DNA of 64,000 nucleotides from Aerococcus sp. GTDB lineage: Bacteria > Bacillota > Bacilli > Lactobacillales > Aerococcaceae. A program made the translations under genes and the position numbers. The stretch spans positions 21,772 to 85,771 of the forward strand of contig JAUMZL010000003.1 of assembly GCA_030528155.1 (NCBI GenBank), read 5' to 3'. The notes under the pieces were generated by a model. It was not told where the DNA came from. It ran no database searches and saw only the letters and a list, made by a program, of their open reading frames with translations. Shown here one piece after another: positions 1 to 9,382 of the stretch. Every line of letters starts with the position of its first letter. The first letter of the stretch is position 1.

Positions 1-2791
1 GCAGATCGAATCCCGACCCAATTTCTCCTTTGGTAAAGAATTCATGATGATGGCAACCTAAACAAACATAGTGCGGCGCGAGGGGGTTCACTTCTGTGAT
101 ACCGAGCATGGTAGCCACAAATGACGATCCCACCGATCCTCGACTCCCGACAATATAACCATCCTCATTTGATTTTGACACCAGCTTTTGGGCAATATAG
201 TAAATCACAGAGAAGCCATTTCCAATAATACTGCTCAATTCTCGCTCTAAACGAGCACTAACAAGTTCTGGCAGCGGATCGCCATAAATGGCTTTGGCAC
301 GGCGATAGGAATCTTCTCTGATCGATTCTTCCGCGCCATCGATGTGAGGGGTGTAGAGCTTATCGTGAATAGGTTCCACATGTTCAATCCGTTCTGCAAT
401 CGCGTTCGTATTGGTTACCACTAATTCAAACGCTTTTTCCTCGCCAAGGAAACGGAAATCTTCCAACATTTCATCCGTCGTGCGGAAATGCGCTTTCGGG
501 AAGTATTTGGTATGGTCTGATTTCACCGAATTCTTGAGGATCTCTCGGTAGATTTTATCTTGTGGATGCAAATAATGCACATCGCCAGTGGCCACCACAG
601 GAATATTAAGCTCCTCCCCAATTGCCAGGATATTCTTCATGATTGTTTCCAATTCCTGGTTGTCATGAATCAAGTGGGACTGGATCAAAGGTTCATACAT
701 CTGTTTGGGTTGCAATTCCAAGAAATCGTAAGCCTTAGCTTTTTGTTTGGCCTGGTCACGCCCTTTCTGCATGGCAGCTTCAAAGACTTCATTGCTGGAA
801 CAGGCTGAACCAACCAATAGATTTTCGCGATGTTTGTTCAGTAGTGAGCGCGGAATACGAGGCACACGGTAGAAATATTCCACATTCGACGCACTCACCA
901 ATTTGAAGAGATCCTTCAATCCGGCTTGGTTTTTCGCTAGTAGCGTCACATGGAATGGCCGCCCATTCTTGTAAGCGCCGTTTTGGCCTAATTGTCGATT
1001 CAAATCATCGTGATAGTGATAATCGTGATCAGCAGCTGCCTCTTTGACAAAAATCCATGCCAATGCCCCGGTAGACTCCGCGTCGTAAATCGCACGGTGA
1101 TGCTGTTCCAGGTTCACATCGTAATGTTTGGCTAGGGTATTTAATCGGTAAGATTTGAATTCTGGATGCAAAAAGCGCGCGAATTCTAGTGTATCAATGA
1201 CCGGATTATCTGCTTCTGGCAAGCCATAACGCTGGTAGGCCGTATTTAAGAATCCCATATCGAAGGTCGCATTGTGCGCCACAAGAATCGTATCTTTTGT
1301 CCAGGCTTTGAAATCTTTCATGATTTCCTCTTCGGGGCGAGCATCTGCCACCATGGAGTCGGTGATGCTGGTCAATTCAGTCGTGAAGTGAGACAGTGGG
1401 TGACCTGGATTGATGAATTCGCTAAACTCATCAATTACATTGCCCCGCGTCATTTTTACCGCAGAAAGCTCGATAATATTATCGTAAATAGCCGACAGCC
1501 CCGTTGTTTCCACATCGAAAACGACATATGTCGCTTCTTCTAGTGACACGTGCTGTTCATTATAGGCAATAGGAATGCCATCATCGACGATATTAGCTTC
1601 TACTCCATAGATTAATTTCAAATCATTAGCTTTAGCTGCCGCACTCGCTTCAGGAAATCCCTGTACACCAGCATGGTCGGTAATCGCTAACGCGGAATGC
1701 CCCCAGGCTTTGGCTTGTTTGGCAAATTCTGAGATGGTGTTGGTCGCATCGAGCGTACTCATTTTCGTATGCAGGTGTAACTCTACACGTTTCTGCTCAG
1801 CTGTATCGTGACGTGGTTCTTTCTTGATTTCCTCAAGATCACGTCCCGAAACAACGAGATCGCGCACATAGCGGTCATCCATGCGCACATCGCCCCGCAC
1901 GCGGAGCCACATTCCCGGTTTAATGGCTTCAAAAATGGCCGCTTCTTGCTCATTATTGGAAAACATAGTGACTTGGAAGGCGCTGGTGTAGTCAGAAATT
2001 TTAACATTCAATAACCGACGTTCTGTTTTCAATTCCCGTACTTCAACATCGAAAACGACACCCTCCATTGTTGCCCGCCGCTGTTCCTCGTCATACGTCT
2101 GCATGGGCTTCACATCTGCTTGGGGGATGCTGCGACCAATTTGGATTTTATCCACGGTTATCGCTTTGGTCCCTTTGCCGCTTTCTGATGCTGTTTCCTG
2201 GCGCTCCATGGCTTTCTTGGCCATTTCTTGCTGTTGCTTTTCCAATGCTTCTTGGCGCGCATTGAAATTCTCTTGGCGATCAAAACTGGTTTCCTGATCA
2301 ATAATGACTTGTAAATGAGGCTTTGGAAAACCAAGTAATTGGTACCCCGACGCTACTAAGTCGATGTAACGTTCACTGACCAAACCTTTCGTCTGCTCAT
2401 TTTCACAGCGGATGGTCAGTCGTTCATCCTCAATACTCGGCAACTGCTGGCAGAGCAATTGTTCTGCCATCCCCTGGTGCAACCCAACTGATTCACAGAC
2501 GATAGGCCAGTAATCCAACCATTCCTGCTCAGTCGGGGGCGTTAGGTCTTTAATATTAAGGGACATGTCCACTTTGGCAATGCCATCAAAACAAGCTGTT
2601 AATTGTGCTTTGAAAGCATTCAACCCTCCGGCACTGAGACGTTTGGGAAAATTAAATACGAATTGGTAGATGCGCGATTGTGTATGTACCTTTACGGACT
2701 CTACTTCCCCAGCAGCAATGACTGCATCCGGCGCTTGCCAGTGCATTTGTTGTAAGAGAATCTGAAACAAATCTTGTTTGGACGGCTCCAT
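1..2791 (-). CDS. polC: DNA polymerase III PolC, N-terminal 930 residues (cut by window edge)
   Basis: Gram-positive replicative polymerase with built-in 3'-5' proofreading. The ATG at 2789-2791 opens a frame that runs to base 1 without a stop, so about two thirds of a roughly 1440-residue protein is present. In order I see the N-terminal domain, a PHP first half with HLHTKMSTLDA (near 1760-1780), the DEDD exonuclease motif FDVETTGL (near 1500-1530), the second PHP half, and the cysteine-rich segment CLGCHHHEFF at the edge. The catalytic palm aspartates lie outside the window. An AAAGGA-type ribosome site precedes the ATG. A strong terminator at 2848-2880 separates polC from rseP. In many Lactobacillales proS sits between them; it is absent here. 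Confidence 0.97.
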   Translation of the reverse strand, partial: MEPSKQDLFQILLQQMHWQAPDAVIAAGEVESVKVHTQSRIYQFVFNFPKRLSAGGLNAFKAQLTACFDGIAKVDMSLNIKDLTPPTEQEWLDYWPIVCESVGLHQGMAEQLLCQQLPSIEDERLTIRCENEQTKGLVSERYIDLVASGYQLLGFPKPHLQVIIDQETSFDRQENFNARQEALEKQQQEMAKKAMERQETASESGKGTKAITVDKIQIGRSIPQADVKPMQTYDEEQRRATMEGVVFDVEVRELKTERRLLNVKISDYTSAFQVTMFSNNEQEAAIFEAIKPGMWLRVRGDVRMDDRYVRDLVVSGRDLEEIKKEPRHDTAEQKRVELHLHTKMSTLDATNTISEFAKQAKAWGHSALAITDHAGVQGFPEASAAAKANDLKLIYGVEANIVDDGIPIAYNEQHVSLEEATYVVFDVETTGLSAIYDNIIELSAVKMTRGNVIDEFSEFINPGHPLSHFTTELTSITDSMVADARPEEEIMKDFKAWTKDTILVAHNATFDMGFLNTAYQRYGLPEADNPVIDTLEFARFLHPEFKSYRLNTLAKHYDVNLEQHHRAIYDAESTGALAWIFVKEAAADHDYHYHDDLNRQLGQNGAYKNGRPFHVTLLAKNQAGLKDLFKLVSASNVEYFYRVPRIPRSLLNKHRENLLVGSACSSNEVFEAAMQKGRDQAKQKAKAYDFLELQPKQMYEPLIQSHLIHDNQELETIMKNILAIGEELNIPVVATGDVHYLHPQDKIYREILKNSVKSDHTKYFPKAHFRTTDEMLEDFRFLGEEKAFELVVTNTNAIAERIEHVEPIHDKLYTPHIDGAEESIREDSYRRAKAIYGDPLPELVSARLERELSSIIGNGFSVIYYIAQKLVSKSNEDGYIVGSRGSVGSSFVATMLGITEVNPLAPHYVCLGCHHHEFFTKGEIGSGFDL

Positions 2792-2847
2792 TACTGAATC
2801 TTTCCTTTCTTTGGCTATTCCTTTTTCATTAAGGAATGCCAGGCGTT

Positions 2848-2880
2848 GAAAAAGAGGACAAATGATCTTGTCCTCTTTTC
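2848..2880 (-). terminator. Terminator downstream of rseP
   Basis: A perfect 12-bp inverted repeat (2850-2861 with 2868-2879, six-base loop) is followed on the minus strand by a run of T. It ends the uppS-cdsA-rseP transcript before polC. A second small hairpin lies just downstream, at about 2826-2846, in the polC leader. Confidence 0.85.
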
Positions 2881-2964
2881 TTCGTTCATTAGTTTACGCG
2901 TTTTCTAAACCTGGTTCAATGATGTTATCTTTTCTCTCACTGATGCCTGGTCGCTTATTATTTC

Positions 2965-4230
2965 TTAAAACAGGCGCATAATATCGTTCCAGGTGACGGC
3001 AATGAATAACAACACTAACAGCACAGCACCGATCATATTGATCATGCCCTCCGTCTTGGCACTGAGGGGTTTCTTGCGGATTCCTTCAACCAAGTTTAAT
3101 AAAACTTTTCCTCCATCCAGTGCTGGAATAGGCAGTAAGTTGACTACGCCTAGATTGACGCTGAGGTAGGCCATCAAAGAGAGGACGGCACTTGCACCGA
3201 AGGACACGACTTCACTGGTCGCTTGGTACATATAAACGGGTCCACCAAAGTTATTAATATTGAACCCTGTGCGCAGCATATGGCCAATCACGCCAAAAAT
3301 ACCGGTCACGATGCCCCATATACTGGTAAAGCCATACATAATTTTGCTGGTGAAGCGTTGGTCTTTGGAACGCATGATCCCCAAAATTAAACGCTTGTTA
3401 CCACTTTGATCTTGTTCTTCTTTTGGTGTTAATGTTAAGGTTTTCACCTCGCCATTGGTGCGTTTCACCTGGACGTCTACCTTTTTGGTTCCAGATTGTT
3501 GCAACGCAGCTTGGATGTCAGTAAAAGAAGCGATCGACGTTGCTCCAATCTGTTGAATCGTATCACCAGCCATCAAACCAGCAGAAGCAGCTGGCGAATC
3601 GGCAACAATCTCGCCTACAGTCGGTGCATCGCTATAGACGCCACCTTGCATGAAGGCGATTAATATGTACACAACCACGGCCAAAACAAAATTATTAAAT
3701 GGCCCGGCTAAGTTCGTCAGCAGACGGTCTTTCAATGACGCGTTCTGGAATTGACGATCGATCGGAGCGACTTTGACCTGTGTGCCATCCTCTTCTTCGA
3801 TGACAGCAGAACGGCTGATAGCAAAACGTTTTGCTTCATTTTCACCGTAAGGAATTGCTTCTAAGTAAAAGTCTTTTTCCATGTCTCCTGCAACCACTTC
3901 AAGAGGAAGACCTTCTTCCAGGTTGGCCTCCTCCATAAAGGAAAGGAATCGAATCGCTCCCTCATCATCAAGCACAGCACTCACCGGCCGTCCTGGTTCA
4001 AAGTAATCATTGTTCTCTTCCAAACCAGCCATGCGCACGTACCCTCCCATCGGCAACAGGCGCAAGCTGTAAGTCGTTTCTTGACCTTGATAATGGAAAA
4101 TCAACGGTCCCATCCCAATCGAGAACTCGCGCACAAAAATGCCCGCGCGTTTTGCCATAATAAAGTGTCCAAATTCATGGAAAGTGACCAGCACCCCAAA
4201 AATAAGGATAAAAATAATAATTGCTTTCAT
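2965..4230 (-). CDS. rseP: RIP metalloprotease RseP/RasP (site-2 protease)
   Basis: Membrane zinc protease that cleaves anti-sigma factors and remnant signal peptides inside the membrane. The 421-residue protein has the zinc motif HEFGH at residues 18-22 in the first membrane helix. A PDZ domain sits in the middle, and the second catalytic motif LDGG is at about 371-374 in the C-terminal membrane part. The frame is open further upstream to 4323, but that part overlaps cdsA. The ATG at 4230 has AAAGGAG eight bases before it and begins with the conserved N-terminus, so I use it. Last gene of the uppS-cdsA-rseP run. Confidence 0.95.
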   Translation of the reverse strand: MKAIIIFILIFGVLVTFHEFGHFIMAKRAGIFVREFSIGMGPLIFHYQGQETTYSLRLLPMGGYVRMAGLEENNDYFEPGRPVSAVLDDEGAIRFLSFMEEANLEEGLPLEVVAGDMEKDFYLEAIPYGENEAKRFAISRSAVIEEEDGTQVKVAPIDRQFQNASLKDRLLTNLAGPFNNFVLAVVVYILIAFMQGGVYSDAPTVGEIVADSPAASAGLMAGDTIQQIGATSIASFTDIQAALQQSGTKKVDVQVKRTNGEVKTLTLTPKEEQDQSGNKRLILGIMRSKDQRFTSKIMYGFTSIWGIVTGIFGVIGHMLRTGFNINNFGGPVYMYQATSEVVSFGASAVLSLMAYLSVNLGVVNLLPIPALDGGKVLLNLVEGIRKKPLSAKTEGMINMIGAVLLVLLFIAVTWNDIMRLF

Positions 4231-4243
4231 TGTCTCCGCTCCT

Positions 4244-5059
4244 TTAACGCCAGAACATGATAATAAAGTGAAACACAGGTAGCACCAATAGCATACTATC
4301 GAAGCGATCGAGCAACCCACCATGTCCTGGTAACAACTCTCCGCTATTTTTCACGCCACAGTAGCGTTTGATCCCTGATTCCAACAAATCCCCCAATTGA
4401 CCTGCAATGGCAAGGACGATGGTAAACAACATATTCTCGCACAACGCGACAATGAGAGGTTTATCGAGCGACAACATCAGCGTCAGAATGCTAGTCACAA
4501 TCACGGCACCGATAATCCCGCCGACCGCCCCTTCAATCGTTTTGTTGGTAGAAACCAATGGCGCTAACTTATGACGGCCAAACCGACGCCCCACTAAATA
4601 AGCAAAGCTGTCATTGGTATAGACAATCAATAAGATATAAATAATTGCTAGCGGGCCCAAAGCTCGTGTTTCAATCAAATAGCGATAACCAAAGCCAAGG
4701 TACAAGGCGCCGAACCCCAACGACAGCATCTGCGGATAGGTATAGCGCTTAGGATTCAAAATGAAAAGCACCATCAGTAATAAACTCCCAATATAATAGA
4801 GCCAAGAGGATGACGCTAAGGGCAAGATAATCGGTAGCATCACACTTGGTACTAAATGTGGCGCTAGGAGCAGCAGTAATATAACAAGTCCAATGCCACT
4901 TTCCAAGCTGAACAGGGGAATTTTAAATAGGCGTACCCACTCATAAAAGGAAATTACACTGATCAATAAAACGAACAGTGTAAATGGCAGACCACCAATA
5001 TAGAGAAACGGCAGAAAAATAGCAAGTGCCACAATCGATGTTAATGTGCGTTCTTTCAT
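4244..5059 (-). CDS. cdsA: Phosphatidate cytidylyltransferase (CDP-diacylglycerol synthase)
   Basis: Makes CDP-diacylglycerol from CTP and phosphatidic acid for phospholipid synthesis, in the cytoplasmic membrane. The 271-residue protein has about eight hydrophobic segments. The C-terminal signature is visible as SGIKRYCGVKNSGELLPGHG followed by GLLDRFDS. In that signature the usual Lys-Asp reads Lys-Asn (AAT codon), a small departure from the pattern I know. GAGAGGAG precedes the ATG. It lies between uppS and rseP, 13 bases from the latter, and shares their transcript. Confidence 0.95.
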   Translation of the reverse strand: MKERTLTSIVALAIFLPFLYIGGLPFTLFVLLISVISFYEWVRLFKIPLFSLESGIGLVILLLLLAPHLVPSVMLPIILPLASSSWLYYIGSLLLMVLFILNPKRYTYPQMLSLGFGALYLGFGYRYLIETRALGPLAIIYILLIVYTNDSFAYLVGRRFGRHKLAPLVSTNKTIEGAVGGIIGAVIVTSILTLMLSLDKPLIVALCENMLFTIVLAIAGQLGDLLESGIKRYCGVKNSGELLPGHGGLLDRFDSMLLVLPVFHFIIMFWR

Positions 5060-5113
5060 GCGTCCGCTCCTCTCAGGTTATTAAAAGCCCAAATAAATTT
5101 GTCATTATTGTTT

Positions 5114-5854
5114 TCACTGCGTCAAGCCCCCATAACGCCGCTGCCGGTGTTGGTATTGGGTGATACATTCCAAGAAAATTTCACGATTAAAGTCAGGCCA
5201 TTTTGTTGTGGAGAAATACATTTCTGCATACGCCAACTGCCAGAGTAGATAATTGCTGAGGCGTACTTCACCACTAGAGCGAATCAGGAAGTCAGGATCC
5301 GCATATTCTCCCAGCTGATGACTCAATAAGTGATCACTGATCGTCTGTTCATCAATCGCATCAACCTTGAGACTTCCTGCCTTAACCTCACTAGCAATGG
5401 CTTTCGTCGCAGCGACAATTTCTGCACGTGCCCCATAGTTAAAGGCAATATTTAAAATAAGCCCCGTGTTGTGTGCGGTTTTTTCACAAGCACGACGGAT
5501 GATTTTCAACGTTTGTTTAGGAACTTTGTCCGTGAACCCCATCATCTCTACACGAACATTATTCTCCAATAATTCAGGGAGAATTTCCTGTTCCAAAAGT
5601 TCCGGCAAACGCATCAGATAGCGGACCTCTGTGACTGGGCGTTTCCAATTTTCAGTAGAAAAAGCATAAACGGTGAGTACCTTTACCCCAATTTCAGCAG
5701 CAGCAATGGCGACTCGCCGCACAGCATTTAATCCTTCGCGGTGCCCATCCGTCCGTTTCAGCCCACGTTCCTCTGCCCAGCGTCCATTGCCGTCCATGAT
5801 CACAGCAACATGGTTAGGAATCGCTCCGTTGCTATCAAATGTTGATCGTTCCAT
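5114..5854 (-). CDS. uppS: Undecaprenyl diphosphate synthase (cis-prenyltransferase)
   Basis: Condenses isopentenyl units onto farnesyl diphosphate to make the C55 lipid carrier of peptidoglycan and wall polymers. The 246-residue length is typical. The catalytic Asp is D21 in MDGNGRWA, and the pyrophosphate-binding region RSSGEVRLSNYLLWQ is near residue 195. AAGGAG lies nine bases before the ATG. First gene of uppS-cdsA-rseP; its own promoter and a structured leader lie upstream. It works with uppP at 50.7 kb, which recycles the same carrier. Confidence 0.97.
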   Translation of the reverse strand: MERSTFDSNGAIPNHVAVIMDGNGRWAEERGLKRTDGHREGLNAVRRVAIAAAEIGVKVLTVYAFSTENWKRPVTEVRYLMRLPELLEQEILPELLENNVRVEMMGFTDKVPKQTLKIIRRACEKTAHNTGLILNIAFNYGARAEIVAATKAIASEVKAGSLKVDAIDEQTISDHLLSHQLGEYADPDFLIRSSGEVRLSNYLLWQLAYAEMYFSTTKWPDFNREIFLECITQYQHRQRRYGGLTQ

Positions 5855-5882
5855 CCTTTGATACTCCTTAATCCTGTGTTAT

Positions 5883-5926
5883 CAATAGGGACTGCTGGTC
5901 AGCCGACTAAATGTCTGTCCCCATTG
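5883..5926 (-). promoter_or_regulatory. Stable hairpin in the uppS leader
   Basis: Ten paired bases (5883-5892 with 5917-5926, one G-U pair) enclose a loop holding a smaller GTC/GAC stem. It sits in the 5' leader between the promoter at 5943-5971 and the uppS ribosome site, with no T tract, so it is not a plain terminator. Its role is unknown; mRNA stability or leader control are inferences. Confidence 0.5.
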
Positions 5927-5942
5927 TTATCAAACTTTACTC

Positions 5943-5971
5943 ATTATAGTATACATTCCGCTGAGCAACAA
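5943..5971 (-). promoter_or_regulatory. Promoter of uppS-cdsA-rseP
   Basis: Minus strand: -10 TATAAT at 5943-5948 and a weak -35 TTGTTG at 5966-5971, spacer 17. It lies directly after the frr terminator, so the uppS group can be transcribed on its own. Confidence 0.55.
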
Positions 5972-6002
5972 TGTTTGCGATGTGGACTTTAAAGGAAGAT
6001 AC

Positions 6003-6038
6003 AAAAAGACATCCGCAGGCTCATTACCGGCGGATGTG
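6003..6038 (-). terminator. Terminator after frr
   Basis: An eight-base stem (ACATCCGC at 6009-6016 with its complement at 6030-6037) is followed on the minus strand by a T run at 6003-6007. It ends the pyrH-frr transcript. Confidence 0.8.
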
Positions 6039-6058
6039 TGTAATCACCGAGCGAAAGC

Positions 6059-6619
6059 CTAGTGATTCATAATTTCGTCTTCTTTTTCGGCAGCAATTTT
6101 TTCTAAAGTCGTCACTGCTTTATCGGTAAGCTCTTGGACTTCTTTTTCGTAGGTACGTACATCATCTTCGGTGATTTCATTGTCTTTTTCAGCCTTCTTG
6201 ATGGCGTCATTAGCATCACGACGAATGTTACGTACAGCAATCTTTGCTTGTTCCAAGTCTTTCCCCACTTCTTTAGTGAGATCCGCACGACGTTCCTTCG
6301 TCAAAGCCGGAATCACGATGCGAATTTTATCCCCATCATTGGTAGGTTGCACGCCGAGATTGGCCATTTGAATGGCACGGTCGATGTTGGCCAGAGCGGT
6401 CTTATCATAAGGAGTAACCAATAACATCCGTGCTTCAGGAATCGTAATTGAAGCAATTTGGTTTAAAGGTGTTGGTGCCCCATAATATTCCACGGTAACC
6501 CCGCTCAGTAAACTGGCGTTAGCTACCCCTGCTCGGATCTGTGCTAATTCATTGCGCAAAGCCTGTTCAGACTTTTGCATCCGTTGCTTGGTATCATTCA
6601 TCATTTCTTTAATGGTCAT
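6059..6619 (-). CDS. frr: Ribosome recycling factor
   Basis: Splits post-termination ribosomes together with EF-G. The 186 residues match the family length. The sequence has the expected three-helix-bundle pattern, with the conserved core around PLNQIASITIPEARMLLVTP and the helical C-terminal half TKERRADLTKEV. It starts five bases after the pyrH stop, so the two are co-transcribed, and a terminator follows. Confidence 0.98.
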   Translation of the reverse strand: MTIKEMMNDTKQRMQKSEQALRNELAQIRAGVANASLLSGVTVEYYGAPTPLNQIASITIPEARMLLVTPYDKTALANIDRAIQMANLGVQPTNDGDKIRIVIPALTKERRADLTKEVGKDLEQAKIAVRNIRRDANDAIKKAEKDNEITEDDVRTYEKEVQELTDKAVTTLEKIAAEKEDEIMNH

Positions 6620-6624
6620 GATTT

Positions 6625-7347
6625 CTATCCTTTCACGACTGTACCGATTTCTTCACCGAGCATGACACGTTTAATATTTCCTGGCGCATTCAAATCGAAT
6701 ACCACCAATGGAATTTCATTATCCATACTCAATGAACTTGCGGTAGAGTCCATCACTTTCAAGCGTTTTTCGATAATATCAGAATGGGTGAGCTTTTCGT
6801 ATTTTTCAGCGTTTGCATCCACATTAGGATCCGCTGTATACACGCCATCGACCCCATTTTTCGCCATCAAAATGACGTCAGCTTCAATTTCAGCAGCGCG
6901 CAAAGCAGCGGTGGTATCGGTGGAGAAGTAAGGATTTCCAGTTCCTCCAGCGAAAATCACCACACGTCCTTTTTCTAGATGACGGATAGCGCGACGGCGG
7001 ATATAAGGCTCAGCGACTTCACGCATTTCAATGGCTGTTTGGACACGTGTCGGCACATCCAGATTTTCCAAAGCATCCTGCAGGCCCAAAGCGTTCATAA
7101 TCGTTGCTAACATCCCCATGTAGTCTGCTTGGGCACGTTCCATGCCAATTTCTTCACCGAGACGCCCGCGCCAGATATTGCCGCCTCCGACGACAATGGC
7201 GATTTCCACACCAAGGTCAAAAGCGCTCTTCACTTCACCAGCTAGTTTCTTCATGGTGGCTGGATCGATGCCAAAACCTTTATCGCCAGCCAAAGCTTCT
7301 CCGCTGAGCTTTACCACAACACGTTTATAAATGGGTTCGTTACTCAT
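6625..7347 (-). CDS. pyrH: UMP kinase
   Basis: Phosphorylates UMP to UDP in pyrimidine nucleotide synthesis; amino-acid-kinase family, normally a hexamer. The 240-residue protein shows the N-terminal KLSGEAL motif, the glycine-rich [10 protein letters not shown] and [21 protein letters not shown] precedes the ATG. It sits in the conserved rpsB-tsf-pyrH-frr order, with a terminator-like hairpin between tsf and pyrH. Confidence 0.98.
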   Translation of the reverse strand: MSNEPIYKRVVVKLSGEALAGDKGFGIDPATMKKLAGEVKSAFDLGVEIAIVVGGGNIWRGRLGEEIGMERAQADYMGMLATIMNALGLQDALENLDVPTRVQTAIEMREVAEPYIRRRAIRHLEKGRVVIFAGGTGNPYFSTDTTAALRAAEIEADVILMAKNGVDGVYTADPNVDANAEKYEKLTHSDIIEKRLKVMDSTASSLSMDNEIPLVVFDLNAPGNIKRVMLGEEIGTVVKG

Positions 7348-7361
7348 AATATCTCCTTAAT

Positions 7362-7388
7362 AAAAAGGTTGGGAATGCCCCAACCTTT
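7362..7388 (-). terminator. Terminator or attenuator between tsf and pyrH
   Basis: A ten-base perfect stem (7364-7373 with 7379-7388) is followed on the minus strand by T-rich sequence. It lies only about 15 bases before the pyrH start, so it may lower rather than abolish read-through into pyrH. Confidence 0.75.
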
Positions 7389-7436
7389 GTTAGCTCTCAT
7401 CCCGTCAGAATTAAATCGTTAATCTATGGTGATGAT

Positions 7437-8318
7437 TTAGTTCTTGTTCATTTCTGCTTGAACTTCGGCTGCGAAGTCTTCGTTACGTTTTTCGAGGCCT
7501 TCCCCAACTTTGTAACGACGGAAGTCAATAGCTTCTGCGCCTTGTTCTTTCAAGTACTCGCCAACGGTCTTGGAGTCATCCAACAAGAAGTCTTGGTCAA
7601 CCAACACAATTTGTGAGTAGAATTTGTGCATACGGCCATCAACGATCTTGTCCACGATTTTTTCTGGTTTACCTTCATTCAAGGTTTCTTGCGTGAGGAC
7701 TTCGCGTTCGTGGTCACGAACATCGCTAGGAACAGCGTCTTCGCTCACGTATTGAGGAGCAATCCCACCTACGTGCAAGGCAATGTTACGAGCAACGTCT
7801 TCTTTGTCGGTCTTCACTTGAACTAAGGTTGCTACAGAACCACCCATGTGGATGTATTCACCGAAGCTTTCGTCAGCTGCTTTTTCGAAGATTGCGAAAC
7901 GACGCAATACCAAACGTTCACCGATCACAGCGATCTGTGCGTTGATGTAAGCTTCTAAGCTGTCACCATCAACCGTTACTTCTTTCAAAGCACTATCTAA
8001 GTCTTTAGGCATTTGTTCCAACAATGCGTGAGCAATAGTATCCAACATTGTTTGGAATTTTTCATTTTTAGCCACGAAGTCGGTTTCTGAGTTTACTTCT
8101 AAGATAACCGCTTTATCGCCGTCGATCACTACTTTAGCTAAACCTTCAGCAGCGATACGGTCAGCTTTCTTAGCTGCTTTGATTTGTCCATTTTCACGGA
8201 GAAAATCAATTGCTTTATCGATGTCACCATCAACTGCTTCCAGGGCTTTCTTTGCATCCATCATCCCTGCGCCAGTGCGGTCGCGTAATTCTTTAACCAA
8301 TTTTGCGCTAATTGCCAT
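7437..8318 (-). CDS. tsf: Elongation factor Ts
   Basis: Nucleotide exchange factor for EF-Tu. The 293-residue protein has the N-terminal UBA-like domain (LVKELRDRTGAGMMDAKKAL) and the signature TDFVAKNEKFQ near residue 80. AGGAGG lies ten bases before the ATG. It follows rpsB after a hairpin and is followed by another hairpin. Confidence 0.98.
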   Translation of the reverse strand: MAISAKLVKELRDRTGAGMMDAKKALEAVDGDIDKAIDFLRENGQIKAAKKADRIAAEGLAKVVIDGDKAVILEVNSETDFVAKNEKFQTMLDTIAHALLEQMPKDLDSALKEVTVDGDSLEAYINAQIAVIGERLVLRRFAIFEKAADESFGEYIHMGGSVATLVQVKTDKEDVARNIALHVGGIAPQYVSEDAVPSDVRDHEREVLTQETLNEGKPEKIVDKIVDGRMHKFYSQIVLVDQDFLLDDSKTVGEYLKEQGAEAIDFRRYKVGEGLEKRNEDFAAEVQAEMNKN

Positions 8319-8356
8319 TCTACGTGTTCCTCCTATTTGTTTGTCTATTCATTGCT

Positions 8357-8414
8357 TTAAAAAAGGCTATCTCTAAGTGAAAGCCGTATTCGCTTGCTCC
8401 CCTATGAGATAGCC
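8357..8414 (-). terminator. Terminator or attenuator between rpsB and tsf
   Basis: A nine-base stem (8365-8373 with 8406-8414) closes a loop of about 32 bases and is followed on the minus strand by a T run. An imperfect terminator here would give more S2 than EF-Ts mRNA. Confidence 0.65.
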
Positions 8415-8467
8415 ACCGCTTACAAATCCATCATACAACGGTTTGCAGCGCCCTGCAACTTCAACTA

Positions 8468-9259
8468 CTATTCTGCGTCTTCTGCTTGAACTTCTTCGTT
8501 TTCGTCAGCGAATTGAGCTGCTACTTTTTCGAGGTCAGCATCAGAAACTTGTTCTGCTTGAATTTCTTCTTCATCTTCGCCTTGTTTACCTTCCAAAACA
8601 GCATCAGCTAAAGTGCTCGTGATCAAACGAACAGCACGGATAGCATCATCGTTTGAAGGAATGACGTAGTCAACGTCTTCTGGATCGCAGTTGGTGTCAA
8701 CCATTGCGATAACAGGAATGTTCAATTTGTGTGCTTCGTGAATTGCAATTTGTTCTTTGCGTGGGTCAACGATGAAGATCGCATCTGGTAACCCTGGCAT
8801 ATCTGCGATACCACCGAGGTTCATTTCCAATTTTTCGCGTTCTTTCATCAAACCAACGACTTCTTTCTTAGGAAGCGCATCAAAAGTGCCGTCTTCTTCC
8901 CAAGCGTCGATTTGTTTCATGCGGTCAATACGTTTTTGGATGGTCTTCCAGTTTGTTAAGGTTCCCCCTAACCAACGATGGTTAACATAGTATTCACCTG
9001 CACGTTTTGCTTCTTCTTCAATGGCTTGTTGTGCTTGTTTTTTGGTCCCAACAAACAAGATATTTCCGCCGTTTGCTACGACTTCACGAATGAAGTTGTA
9101 AGCGTCATCCATCAATTTAACGGTTTGTTGTAAATCAATGATGTAGATGCCGTTACGTTCAGTGAAGATGTAACGCTCCATTTTAGGGTTCCAACGACGG
9201 GTTTGATGTCCAAAATGAACACCAGCTTCAAGTAATTGTTTCATACTTACGACTGCCAT
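8468..9259 (-). CDS. rpsB: Ribosomal protein S2
   Basis: Small-subunit protein uS2. The 263 residues include the conserved start [29 protein letters not shown] and [11 protein letters not shown]. The C-terminal 40 residues are strongly acidic, as in other lactic bacteria. GGAGG lies ten bases before the ATG. Behind a near-consensus promoter it starts the translation cluster rpsB-tsf-pyrH-frr. Confidence 0.98.
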   Translation of the reverse strand: MAVVSMKQLLEAGVHFGHQTRRWNPKMERYIFTERNGIYIIDLQQTVKLMDDAYNFIREVVANGGNILFVGTKKQAQQAIEEEAKRAGEYYVNHRWLGGTLTNWKTIQKRIDRMKQIDAWEEDGTFDALPKKEVVGLMKEREKLEMNLGGIADMPGLPDAIFIVDPRKEQIAIHEAHKLNIPVIAMVDTNCDPEDVDYVIPSNDDAIRAVRLITSTLADAVLEGKQGEDEEEIQAEQVSDADLEKVAAQFADENEEVQAEDAE

Positions 9260-9382
9260 AGTACAAATTCCTCCATTTGGTTTTTATTTTTCCGCCCTCA
9301 CTTCAAGATCCGACAACTCAATGAGCACCTAGCCGAATGATTCATGAGGTGTGAAATTGCACGTAAAATCACGTACTCATCA

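Noticed and set aside
560-2297. Several plus-strand frames over polC
   Set aside because: They are antisense shadows of a continuous PolC reading frame with recognisable domains.
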